Part shown: positions 1 through 10,464 of the stretch, piece after piece
How positions within the stretch are numbered: position 1 is the first letter of the stretch
Layout of the letters: the number at the start of each line of letters is the position of its first letter
DNA from: Nyssa sinensis
Lineage: Eukaryota; Streptophyta; Magnoliopsida; Cornales; Nyssaceae
Direction: 5' to 3'
DNA length: 64,000 nt
Assembly (NCBI GenBank): GCA_008638375.1
Contig: CM018035.1
Span: 9,575,577-9,639,576 of the forward strand
The notes under the pieces: model-generated
Told to the model about the DNA's origin: nothing
Databases searched by the model: none
What the model saw: the letters and a program-made list of their open reading frames with translations, nothing else
Program-made: the position numbers and the translations under genes

Positions 1-1
1 T

Positions 2-211
2 CTCTGCCCTATCCATGCTCCATTACTGGAGGATGGAGCTCATGGCGAAGCAACAGAAGCTATCGATATGTCGGAGAGAAATGTTGTTTCATGGAATGCA
101 ATTATTTCAGGTTATTCTGATAATGGGTTTGGTGAGGAAGCCTTTTGCCTTTTTAATTTGATGCGAAGAAACACAACAATAACTCTCATAGCAGAGGCCT
201 CTTTAATTTGA
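2..211 (+). pseudogene. PPR protein gene fragment
   Basis: The frame beginning at base 2 is open to a TGA at 209-211. It reads like one PLS-type pentatricopeptide repeat: it contains ERNVVSWNAIISGYSDNG and then GFGEEAFCLFNLM, the usual helix pair of organelle RNA-editing PPR proteins. Only about 69 codons are visible; the rest lies before the window, or is lost. No PPR repeat follows in any frame, so this is either the broken end of a gene or a detached fragment. Known for the family: sequence-specific RNA binding in mitochondria or plastids. Inference: non-functional as it stands, because the frame stops in mid-repeat and is followed by AT-rich DNA and a transposon. Confidence 0.6.
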
Positions 212-476
212 ATGTGTTATTATTTATTATATACAATGAGGTATCAGAGATTGGATTTGCTTCAGTTACGATCAATCAAGGTAGAGCTATTTTATGGTAG
301 TAAAAGTTTTTGAATTATCAAAAAATAAAATAAAAACCTATTAGAAATTATTTAATTTGGTTGGGATTTTGTCTCTTCTCTGCAACAAAACAAAATTAGA
401 ATGATACATATGGAATGTGCAAATTTGGTAAAAGACTGAAGATATGTCAGAATTGGTTTAGATTATGTTGAAATGT

Positions 477-830
477 CACTACAAGAAAATAGGCCTTTCG
501 CGACGAATTCTGAGCGGCGCTTTTTACCAACCGCCACTAATTTGTGGCAAATGAAAATAACCGCTACTATTTAGCGGCGCTTTAAAATAACCGCCGTAAC
601 AGAGTGGCGTTTCCTATAATTCGCCACTTACTTCTAACAAAACGACGTCGTTTTAATGAAATACAATGGCAAATTTTAGTAACTGCCGCGAATGGCGCCA
701 GCTAAGTAGCGGCTGGTTTGATTAAGTGTCGCTAAATAGTGGCAAGTTATTTTCATTTGCCACAAATTAGTGGCAGTTGGTAAAAAGCGCCGCTCCGAAT
801 TCACCACGAAACGCCTATTTTCTTGTAGTG
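477..830. repeat. Foldback arm at the left end of the CACTA element
   Basis: Bases 477 to about 578 are repeated in inverted order at about 727-830, ending in TTCTTGTAGTG. The segment could be read as a 354-bp CACTA MITE. However, its inner end differs from the left end at about four of the first 33 positions, and the triplets on each side (TGT and ATT) do not match. An internal inverted duplication of the subterminal region is therefore the better reading. Confidence 0.65.
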
Positions 831-863
831 ATTTCAAATCATTTGTTTACTTTCATTCAAATT

Positions 864-940
864 GAGAGTCTTATTTAAAATAATTTAAAATAGAAAATCT
901 TATTTGAAATAATTTAAAATAGAGAATCTTATTTGAAACA
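864..940. repeat. Short AT-rich tandem repeat
   Basis: A unit of about 30 bp (tcttatttgaaataattta and variants) is repeated two to three times. It lies in the AT-rich left interior of the CACTA element. Nothing else was seen between 831 and about 1640. Confidence 0.5.
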
Positions 941-1936
941 AAAATATAAATTAAGTAACTTATTTAAAGTAATTTATAATAAATGACATTATTTGAAACG
1001 AGTAATAAATTAGACTAAAATGTATTTAACTATATATATTTGTGTTTTGAGAAAAAAAAATGCACAAAATTGTGTTTAAAAAATAAAATTAATACAAAAA
1101 TAATTTTAAAAACTTAATTAAATAGCTAAGCACATTTTTGGAAACCAACTTTTGCAAATACAACACAAAAAAGCAATGAGCATTGAAAAGTTATTTCAAA
1201 TGAATCCTTACGGATTGAATTTTGGTTAAACTTATATTTAAATTCAAAAAATATAGTTCATAAGCTTAATTAAATTATTACTTAAATTCAATTTTTGAAA
1301 ATTTGAAACAAAATACTTTTCAAAAGATTTGAGTAAATATTCATATCAAATGAAGGTTTTATTTAAATATGAGTAATTATTGAAGATGAACTCAACCTAA
1401 AATTATATATTTTTGCAAACTTATTTTTTGTATTTTAAAAAATAAAATCAAGGTAAAAATATTTTTAAAAGTCATATTTTTTTTGAAGAAAACTTTTGTA
1501 AAGACCAAATGGAAAGACCAATCTCAAAAATTCTCCCAAGCAACCTTAAAGACCTAGATAATAAAATTAGGTAATAGTTATTCCCAATCCCAAGCAACCT
1601 TAATTATTTTTTACAAAAAAATGTGAAAGAAACCGAAAGGTCGTGGTTTCCCCACCGATGATCATCAGCGTGTTATACATTCAACTTGCCTTTTTCATGT
1701 ACACACATCAAAAGACAACTTCAAAACTCTACTCTAACCCTTCTTCACGTTGCAACTAACACCACCACTACCTGCTGCAGAAACGGGAACAGCCAGAACA
1801 GGAACGGCTGCAATACCCATCACCATCAGTCGATTTCGCTGCAAGTCGAGCTTACTTTTCCGGGGACTACAGTTCAGTTCACCATCAGAGGTATCCCTCT
1901 CTTCCCCTCGCCAACCCATATATTTATGTGTTTATA

Positions 1937-3085
1937 TATAATCGTAAGGGGCAGGATGTTCACATTATGCCAGAACTGTTGTTAAATATTTTTGAAGAGA
2001 AATGGGCAGTTATAGAGGCCGAGTATAATCCTGATTGGAGATATGAAATGGTTCGTTATGTGGGTCTGCTCACTCCTACATCCAGGAAAACTCACCCTTT
2101 TTCCTGTCCTCCTCCTGAAATGAGGAGTTTGGATAGATCAAAATCGATGACAATGACTGTTGATTCCAAACTAAAACAGTCAAATTTTGCTCCAGTGGGC
2201 AGGGCTCCAGTTCTGGAAAAACTCAAGGCAAAGGATCCTCACAAAAGGGACATGACTTTTGAGGAGAAACAAAGGCTCAGCACAAACCTTCAGTGTTTAC
2301 CCTCGGAAAAGTTGGACAACATTGTCCAGATTATTAAGAATAGTAATTTGGCGCTTTGCCAACATGATGATGAGATTGAAGTGGATATTGATAGTGTTGA
2401 TGCAGAAACACTCTGGGAACTTGATTGGTTTGTGACCAATTACAAGAAGAGTTTGAGCAAGAACAAGAGAAAAGCTTAACTTGCTCTTCAAGCAAGAGCA
2501 AAAGCTACCAATTCTATCCCAGCAATAGTAAGACTTTGAATTGTAATTGCTTCCAATCTTCCTCCATGGTAGTGATTTTGGCTAATGCATGATTAATTTT
2601 ACTATTGCAGAACCCAGCCCCTGCAATTGTGAAGTCACCAAAAGAAACCAAAACAGGTGACAGTTTGAAACATGAGAATTAATGGCACTTTGTTTAGGCT
2701 GACCAGGTGGTCTGAATAGCAATCTATTCTTTATGTGCTGATGTAAACAAAACTGTTGGGCTTTTAAACAGATGAAAAGAATGTTGCTACTTCTTCTCCT
2801 TTACAAGAAGAGAAGCAAGGAGATAATGCAAGTAGGTCCTGTAGTTCAAGCAGTTCTAGCAGTGACTATGGTTCCTCTTCAAGTGGTAAATTATATATTT
2901 TTTGGCCGTTAGTTATTACACAATGGTTGCAGTCTTAGTTTTATTGGAATTGCACTGCCATTTGAGTTCTTCTTGTCGAATGTGGGATATATTTATTAAA
3001 TCACTCTGATAATCCAAATGCAGATTCTGACAGTGATAGTTTGTCTGTGGATGGATCAGATGCAGGGCATTCACCCAGAATTTGA
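1937..3085 (+). pseudogene. GTE-type bromodomain/NET protein, truncated copy inside CACTA
   Basis: The frame opens with the last residues of a bromodomain (YNRKGQDVH), then IFEEKWAVIEAEYN, and then a NET domain (KRDMTFEEKQRL, then DDEIEVDIDS and ETLWELDWFV). These are signatures of plant GTE (global transcription factor group E) chromatin proteins, which bind acetylated histones in the nucleus. Four exons fit: 1937-2527, 2611-2656, 2772-2885 and 3024-3085. Splice sites and phases agree, and the tail ends in the Ser-rich DSDSDS..SDAGHSPRI typical of the family. Defects: nearly all of the bromodomain is missing upstream, and TAA at 2477-2479 stands where the family normally has a Glu codon (KRKA-stop-LALQARA). 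Introns are retained, so this is a genomic-DNA copy, not a retrocopy. It lies wholly inside the CACTA element, and I infer capture. About 250 bp upstream (1680-1930) are less AT-rich and may be captured leader sequence of unknown source. Confidence 0.8.
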
Positions 3086-4084
3086 ATGAACTCAATTAAG
3101 GTATGAATTATTGGATTTTATCTGTTCTCGTTTCTCATGTTACCTATACTAACTTTGCCTTCCAACCCGTGGCATTTTACACCCAAATTTCAATGGTTGT
3201 GTGAGAGTTGTCCACTCTGTTCTTCAGTTTCTTTTGAACTGTGTATGTATCATTATAAGGTGGTACCAACTTCGTGTGTGAACACCATGTAGCTCAGAGA
3301 TTTTTGCCTCGTGAGATTGCTTCATAAAGTTTCTTTTAATTTGAAATGGTATGAGTGGCATGATGACTTGCCACTTGTGTCATTACAGAAAATTTAAGTC
3401 ATATTTTTCAGTCCTTAAACTTATGTACACTTTCGGAAGAGATTTTTATAAAGAATTAGCAGGTGTTAGAAATTAGTATATTATTTTCCCCTTCATTGCA
3501 CACTTTTCATGAAACTTTGGCACTTACTTTGGACTGTAGTTACTGAAAAATTGTCCCAAGTAGACACAATTTGGTCTATTGCATTTTCATTCATTTTCAT
3601 TCATCTTTGTCTATTGCATTTTCAAATGTTGTAGTTAATATTTGATCTACCTTCTTTATAGGTAATTGAGTGTCATGTACGATGTATATATATACCCTTA
3701 GGATTATATATAAACACATAAAAATATTTAACAACAGTTCTGCAAACTCAGATGATCAGTTGTCATCTCCCTTACAGACACTACCTTTTTCGCCTCATGA
3801 GGTTAGATATGTTTTCTTTTTGGTGATTACATTAGTAATTAGTGACTCATATCATTCAATTCAAATATCTAATGCAGGAACCTCCAGCAAAAAAAATAAA
3901 GAAGCAACCCCATCACAACAATGACACTCTAAAGGTAAGTCTTTCATTTAATAATTACAACATTATCTTATAATCCAATACTCTATACTTATGCTTTTTT
4001 CTGCTAGGTCTATATAAATATATAATAACTACAATCTTAAATAGTTAGGTTTATTTTTAAAAAATGTAATAATGATAATTGTAG

Positions 4085-4433
4085 GTGGGAATGAAAGTTG
4101 ATCTTCTTAGCTTCCAAATACCCAAAGTAGTTGTGGCGAAGGGATCCATTGTTAGTTTGGACCCATCAAGAAAAGTAGAAGGGGTGGCACTTGGACCATA
4201 CTTTTGTGAAGTAAATATTAAAGAGATTGCAAAGCCCTCGCTATCCTTTGATAAGGCCCCTTGATAGTGTTGACATGCTTCAAGAGGCTATTGGAGAAAA
4301 TATTGCATGGCAAATTAGTGATGTGGTATGTGTTATTTTTTCTAATATCATGATTTTGTAACTAAATATTAGCTTGTATAAACTAATATGTTTATTTATT
4401 TTTGCATTTTGTCAGGTTAATGAGAATGAGTAA
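4085..4433 (+). pseudogene. Remnant of CACTA-associated protein (DUF8039-like)
   Basis: After a splice-acceptor-like gtag, the frame reads VGMKVDLLSFQIPKVVVAKG, then a segment with LDPSRKVEGVALGPYFCEV. It breaks at about 4240-4262 (one frame change, then TGA TAG) and resumes one frame over with PLDSVDMLQEAIGENIAWQI. A short last exon, 4416-4433, ends in VNENE-stop. The layout resembles the C-terminal module found in uncharacterised proteins of plant En/Spm elements; the DUF8039 name is from memory and tentative. Two possible upstream exons are about 3741-3800 and 3878-3933. Its sense orientation near the right end fits a degenerate transposon gene. The frameshift argues against function. Confidence 0.5.
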
Positions 4434-4879
4434 AGAACGGACTATTTGTCGTTGATGTTGGGCTTCTCATGGATTGTTGTTTTTAATGATAGGCCGTTGT
4501 TAATGCTGCTTGGAGTTGGAGTTCATTCTAATTAGCTTGCTTTTTACTTGTTTGAGACTTTTGTTTAGGAGTTTTTTTTCCTAGTTATTTAGTTGTTGAT
4601 GACTATTGTATTTGTTACTTATTTGATGACTATCTTACTTGGATATTGGGAGTATTATCTATCTTGGATTTTATTTGTATGGATATTAATTTGGATTTGA
4701 GTTGGTGATGTCAAGTGAGATTTTAATTTGGTTTTATATGAATAAATGAGTTTTGGTATAAGACATCTTATGTGTGGACTGATGTATTGAGTATTTAGTG
4801 CACTTAATTAGTGAATGTGTTTAAAATTTTGCAAGAATATATTAAAATCATTTTAAAAAGTGATAATTGATTAGGAGTA

Positions 4880-5429
4880 TATTAGTGGCAGATTTTTTCT
4901 CCATATAAAAAATTACGACAAAAGATAAACGCCACAAAATTGTTTGCGGCGTTTAAAGAATTGTTACAAAATTAAATGCTTTTAGCAGCAGTAAAATAAT
5001 TGTCAGAAATGATAAATGCCACAAATGTTTCTGCGGCGATTGTAAAATGGTCACAAAAACTTTCAGAATTGTGGCGTTTCGTTAAATACCACAAAGAAAA
5101 GCTTTAACAGCGTTTAGACAATGGCCACAAATGTTGTCTATTAGCGGTGGTGGCAAAAGTGCCACAAATTAATGGCAACTAGACAAACGCCACTAAATGC
5201 GTCATTTATATCCATATTCGTCAAACGATACTTTTTGTTTTATCGGCAAATCAATTCGCTACTAAAAACGCCACAAGTACTTTGCGGCAGTTCTTGAACT
5301 GCCGCAACAAAATTACGACGGAGGCATTGGCGTCAAAAAGATAAAACGCCACAAATGTAATTAGTGGCTGTTTTTAAACCCTTTAGCGGCGAATGTAAAA
5401 TGTCGCGAAAGACCTATTTTCTTGTAGTG
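4880..5429. repeat. CACTA right subterminal repeat region
   Basis: There are many short direct and inverted copies of gccacaaa/gtggc and gcggcg motifs, closing with the terminal inverted repeat at 5403-5429. In known CACTA elements, arrays of this kind bind the TNPA-like protein. Confidence 0.6.
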
Positions 5430-6480
5430 TGTGTTTGCTTTACATAGAATTACAGATTGCAAATCAGTGGAGCAATAATTGGATGCCAAATTGATGATCT
5501 ATAGTTATTAAGCATGTTCGGGTGTGAACGTTATGCAAAGCTGAAGAAATGTTGTTGCTCTATAACATGAACTTCATTAGAGAAATGTGGGTTTTGTTAT
5601 TATTATTATTTTAAAATAAATCTACCTACAAGTTACTTATTTAGGTTGTGTCGTCAAACCAAAGGAAAGTGCTTGGGACTGCTTGAGGAGAGTGCCTGGG
5701 ATCAGTACCTGCTTCGGGAACATCTATCTTCCTCCACTTCATCCCTTTGCTCCACTTCATCTCTGCTACAATCATCATCGTCGCAACACGCTGAAGCCAT
5801 CATCGATCTGTTCTTGTTACAGCTGCAGCAATTGTCATCGCAGAGGAGGAAATTTCTCCTTCTCATAGCAGAGGCCTTTCGTGCCCTCCAATCAACAGAA
5901 CAACACTGATCATCGCACCCCTCCGATCATCGCCCCCACCGCTAATAGTGTCAGTTGCTTTCGACAGAGATCGTTCCCCTCAATTTCTTACTGTTCTGAG
6001 ATATATATGAGAGAGGAGAGAGAGAGTTATGAATTTTTTCTGATAAAATTATAATATTAAAATACAATGATAAATTAGTAATTTTACTAATTTCGTTAAT
6101 GGAGTTAAAGAGACAAGACAAATAAGGGGACAATATTATTTCAGAAACTATAAAAGAAGTTTTTACAATTATCAGAAACCTCAGAAAAAGGTAAGTGTAA
6201 TTATCTCATCTTATAATAATTGTGATCAAACATACTTTAAACTGTTCTGCAAATTAACACACTGATTCTGTATCTTATTTTATTTTAGTAGTTTGGGTCA
6301 TTGCTTGCATTCACATTTAGAAACTGTGGTCAAAGAGATATTATTCGGTGTATCTAATACATTAAGTGACAATGTGTTTTTTACAATAATATTTTATTAT
6401 ATTTATTTATGTTTTATTAAATAAAAATGAGCCATATTACACATTAAAACATCATTAAAAAAACATATTGACAGGTAACT
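5430..6480. other. Non-coding stretch with a repeat arm
   Basis: No convincing gene was found. Open frames at 5646-5909 are low-complexity Ser/Leu/Gln translations of CTT/CAT-rich DNA and match no family I know. About 6090-6215 resembles one arm of the AT-rich foldback family seen again near 17337 and 29586 (phrases such as acaattatcagaaacctc and aagtgtaattatctcat). Confidence 0.4.
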
Positions 6481-6498
6481 GCAACAGAATCATTCAAT

Positions 6499-6690
6499 AG
6501 ATTAGGTAGTGTTTGGCTCTAAAGTTGCATTTTCTTTGTAAGTTCAGTTGGGGTTGTTCTCAAAACTGAAAAAAGACAAACTGAACTTGCAAAAATATTT
6601 GTTGATTTCAACGTTAAATCATTTTTTATTCGTAACCCTGTTGGAAAGTGCCAGCTTGCTCTGACAAGTATGGATTGTTTTCCGAGGATT
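6499..6690. repeat. Dispersed repeat, copy 1 (pair with 9641-9830)
   Basis: It begins attaggtagtgtttggctct and continues through tgcattttctttgtaagttc. The same order of words, with scattered differences, appears at 9641-9830. No coding sequence was seen. Family unknown. Confidence 0.65.
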
Positions 6691-8150
6691 ATTATTTATT
6701 GTTTTTAAGTCAATGAATATTAATATATAATTTATATATTTTATAAATGTGATAAATATTTCTTGGTTGGGATACAATGTACTAAAAATAATGAAAATTT
6801 TTTCTTGTTTCCGGGTTAAACTGTACTTTTAATCCTGTAGTCAGGGTGTTGTGTTACTTTAGTTTCTGTAATACTAATTTTGATACATTTAATCTTAAAT
6901 TTTTAATTTATAAAAAAATAAAAATAAAAAATGATCATGTTTCCAGTCGTATAATAAATTACTTTGTTAGACATATTTATATATATATATATATATCTAT
7001 ATGCATAATACATACAGATGTTTGACGCTAATTTTTATCAACATATGTTCTCATCAACCAAATGCAACACTTGAAATGAAAGGCTCAGTAAGTAAAGTTC
7101 TTTGTTTCATGGTGAACTCAGGATTAAAAAGATACATTTTCTTTTATTGTCTATATTTTCTCGGCAATTTAAAAAAAAAAAGCATATTGGATAAAAAAAC
7201 AAAAAATCTTAGGTATGGAGGGTGAGAGACATTATCTCTTTTCTCAATCTCTAATTTGGTTTTGCTCCAATCCTAATTCAATTTGGTTTTTGCCCTAACC
7301 TTAATTCTCAACTTTAAACAAGGGTATAATGAAAATTTTATAGATGAAAAATCATTCAATCTCACCCAATGTCGCATATTTAGCGTGTAAAAATCAAGCA
7401 TTGTATTTTTGACAGAAAATCTAATTTATAATTTCACTTTGATCTTAATGTTAGGAAATTAAGGGTTAAATTTTAAATCATACGGAGGTTAAGTGAAGGA
7501 AAACTTAATCAAAATGGGTTATGAGTAATTTTTTCTTTTTTTTTTTCTTCTTAATGTATGAATATTTGATATTTTTTATGATGATGCCTTTGTCAATCAA
7601 TTATTTATAAAGTTTGTTTTATTTTAGCAATAGAATAATTTAAAAAAATACATAACTTGTTTTCTGTATTTTGTAAATATAGAATTTATTTTCTGTATTC
7701 TGTAAATACAAAACTTGAATTTATAAAGAATAGAAACTAATTTTGTTCTAAGATTTTAAAATTGAGTTATGATTCCAAAATTAAAAACCAGAAACAAATT
7801 ACTGTTTTAGAAACAGTATACAGAATTCACCAAAAAGAAAACAAAAATGAAAGAAATTTACAGGTTTTGAATCAGAAAGATAGAACAGACTAAATCTAGC
7901 GTTTGACGCTATCTCTTTAAAACGGATTACGCCCTCGTCCTTGGTGCTTACAATTTGAATGGACGTCTGCCTCACAGGATGAAGTAGGTTTCACACAAAG
8001 AAGAAGCACTGCAGACTCTATGTACAGTGAACCAGACTTATGTTTCAGAACTCTCTCAAACTAAATGTATGAATGCACAGAAAATGTAATGAATTCAATG
8101 CATGAATGTAGGTGCGTAGGTAGTATTTATATAGAGCATTCGTGTCTGTT
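6691..8150. other. AT-rich intergenic DNA with possible LTR debris
   Basis: No gene was recognised. Bases 7880-8150 (cgccctcgtccttggtgctt, then cgtctgcctcacaggatgaa) are less AT-rich and look like part of a degraded LTR-type repeat. This is an impression from word content only, with no paired LTR. Confidence 0.3.
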
Positions 8151-8154
8151 ATAG

Positions 8155-8960
8155 TCACAATTATTCAACGAACATGTGGTAATGTTTGGAGGCAATTTCT
8201 CATTCACTCCTTTTTGAGTAATCCAATGACTTACATGTAGTAATGTTTGGAGGCAATTTCTTATTCACTCCGTTTTGAGCAATCCAATACATGATTTTAA
8301 TCTCCTCTGGTAATGTTTGGAGGCAATTTCTCATTCACTTCATTTTGAACAATCCAATACATGATCTTAATCTCCTCATGGAGGATAACACATTCCGACC
8401 CACCAAAATTAATGTGGAACCCATTTTAATTTTAGCTCGCAGCATTTACAATTGTTCAATGAACATGTGGTAATGTTTGGAGACAATTTCTTAAACACAT
8501 TTTCGACCCACCAAATTAATATGTGGGACCCATTTTAATTATACCTCACAGTGTTTGCAATTGTTCAACGAACATGTGGATAATGTTTAGAGACAATTTC
8601 TCAACGAACATGTGGTAATGTTTAGAGGCAATTTCTCAAACACATTTCCGACCTACCAAAATTAATATGTCGGACCCACTTTAATTTTAGCTCGCAACGT
8701 TTTGGATAGCAGTACGCATGTGTGGTGAACCAAACATGTGCCCTCCCCTTTCACAAAATTTGGATGCTCCTTAGGGCCCAAACTTTTCTTCAAGATAATT
8801 GTATATATACTTTTTAAAAGTCTTGTACCCATCTTATGTGAGACACAAGTTTTTCACAAACTTCAAGTTTTTGTTACCATTTTCAAGTGGTCATGTTTTG
8901 AGGTAATTTCTCATTTATTCCTTAATCGTTTTGAGCAACCTAATACATGATCTAAATCTC
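8155..8960. repeat. Cluster of degenerate direct repeats
   Basis: The phrase aatgtttggaggcaatttct, or a near variant, recurs about seven times (near 8180, 8240, 8310, 8470, 8580, 8615 and 8895). Several copies are preceded by aacgaacatgtgg and followed by cattcactcc..ttttgagcaatcc. Spacing is irregular (about 35-280 bp), so copies of two lengths are mixed. No coding function was seen. Confidence 0.7.
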
Positions 8961-9640
8961 CTCATGAAAGAGAACACATTTTCATATAGACCTATCAAAA
9001 TTAATATGTGAGACTTACTTTAATTTTAGTTCAAAAATAATTAATTATTGTACTCAAAAATCTATTTTTCCTAACAGCTTTTTTATTTTGGGCCAACGGA
9101 AGGTTGTTGTACAATTTTTACTTTACAAGTCAATAAGAGTATCTCAATTCTATCATCGAATGGTGTGGTGGAGCAGTAAAAATGTTAAGAATAAAATTCA
9201 AACGTCTCGAATTCGAATTTTATCTTCGCTGATCGTTGATAATTAAAAATTAAATAATATACTTGATTGTTACGAATAATAAAATATAATTTAATGCGTA
9301 TAAACCAACTCAGATAATTCTGAACACTGTGAAACCAACAAACTAACAAATTCTATCAATTATAGAGATCAAGCAGGGCTCAAAATTTGGGGTAAAAAAT
9401 ATACGCTGCTACACATCTCGGAAAAAAAGAATCAGAGAAAACCATTATTTTGAGAAAAGTCATGAATTACTTATTTGACTTAGCCTGCTGACTTGACAAA
9501 TCAATTCCACGTATTTGACATACAAAAGTTTAGAATCTCACATTTATCTATCATACGTATATGAATCCCGGACAAGGAACATTTTAAAATTTTAATTTGT
9601 CTTAGTTTTCTTCATTTTTCTCACTATCCAAACATGGCAA
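8961..9640. other. Intergenic, possible decayed SINE
   Basis: No gene was seen. Around 9165-9235, ggtggagcagtaaaa followed by ctcgaattcgaatttt loosely recalls pol III A and B boxes, too weakly to call. Confidence 0.25.
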
Positions 9641-9830
9641 TTAGGTAGTGTTTGCCTCTAAATTTGCATTTTCTTTGTAAGTTCAGTAGGGATTGCTCTC
9701 ACAACTAAAAAAAAGAGAAACTGAATAATTGCAAAAATATTTCTAGATTTCAGTGTTAATAATTTTGTATGTTATATCTTGTTGGAAAGCACAAACTTGT
9801 CTTGAGAAGTATGATTGTTTCAATTAGTAG
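9641..9830. repeat. Dispersed repeat, copy 2 (pair with 6499-6690)
   Basis: It opens with attaggtagtgtttgcctct and follows the same sequence order as the copy 3.1 kb upstream in the same orientation. Several small differences and indels separate them, so the copies are old. Confidence 0.65.
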
Positions 9831-10339
9831 TGTGTTGGGTTGACTTTGTTGTTGGTTGGCTGTGATGTATTTATTCTAATTTTTTATAATAGTTGATGAT
9901 TGATGTGATTTAAAATTTTTGACCCGTTTTGTTTGAATGTTTCTTATTCTCTATTCGTCTATTATTTTGTAACTCGCATATACAAAAATATTGTTTTTAA
10001 GATTTAATTTTATGAGACGAGAGTTGACTTTGTGTGAGCCGTCATTGAGTGAAAATAAGAATTTGGGTTTGGGTGTATTTTACTATTCTAATCTCTCTGA
10101 TATACAGTAAATTAATCATCGTTATCCGTAAATATAAACATCTTGTCAAACCATTTATATCTTGTGTCTTCTATATGATTTTTGTTCATTTTCTTGCACA
10201 TATGTTTCATTACTTTCTCGTCTTTATGAATTAACTTGTATTGGTGACTGTACTAAGACATATACATTATGCTATTTGATTTTTTTTTTTTATTGTTTGT
10301 TTGAAAGCTGGGTGCAAGTTAGGATATAATATTGTGTGT

Positions 10340-10373
<34 letters not shown>

Positions 10374-10464
10374 TGTTGAAGGAAGATTCATTGGTTATGT
10401 GTGTGCCAGAGATGTTTTATATTAGCACTGTGTCCCCCACATGCAAGCTTATACATATGAGTAG

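Larger units (their letters stand above)
477..5429 (+). mobile_element. CACTA (En/Spm) transposon carrying a GTE gene fragment
   Basis: The left end (477-503) begins CACTACAAGAAAATAGG and the right end (5403-5429) is its reverse complement; the two 27-bp termini differ at one position. Both ends are flanked by the triplet TGT (474-476 and 5430-5432), the 3-bp target duplication expected of CACTA elements. Subterminal DNA at both ends is full of short gccac/gtggc and gcggcg motifs, another CACTA hallmark. Inside are an AT-rich stretch, a truncated GTE bromodomain gene (1937-3085) and coding debris resembling a plant CACTA-associated protein (about 4085-4433). No intact transposase was seen, so the element should be non-autonomous. 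The pairing of 477 with 5429, rather than with the nearer inverted end at 830, rests on the better terminal match and the target duplication. Confidence 0.75.

Noticed and set aside
477..830. A self-contained 354-bp CACTA MITE
   Set aside because: The flanking triplets differ (TGT and ATT), and the 477 end matches the 5429 end better than the 830 end. The larger element explains both.
5646..5909. 87-codon open frame as a gene
   Set aside because: The composition is low-complexity Ser/Leu/Gln from CTT/CAT-rich DNA, with no family resemblance, and an overlapping frame is equally open.
8155..8960. CRISPR-like array
   Set aside because: Spacing is irregular, repeats are diverged, and the genome is eukaryotic.
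9165..9235. SINE or tRNA-like sequence
   Set aside because: A- and B-box matches are weak and no cloverleaf or A-tail is convincing.
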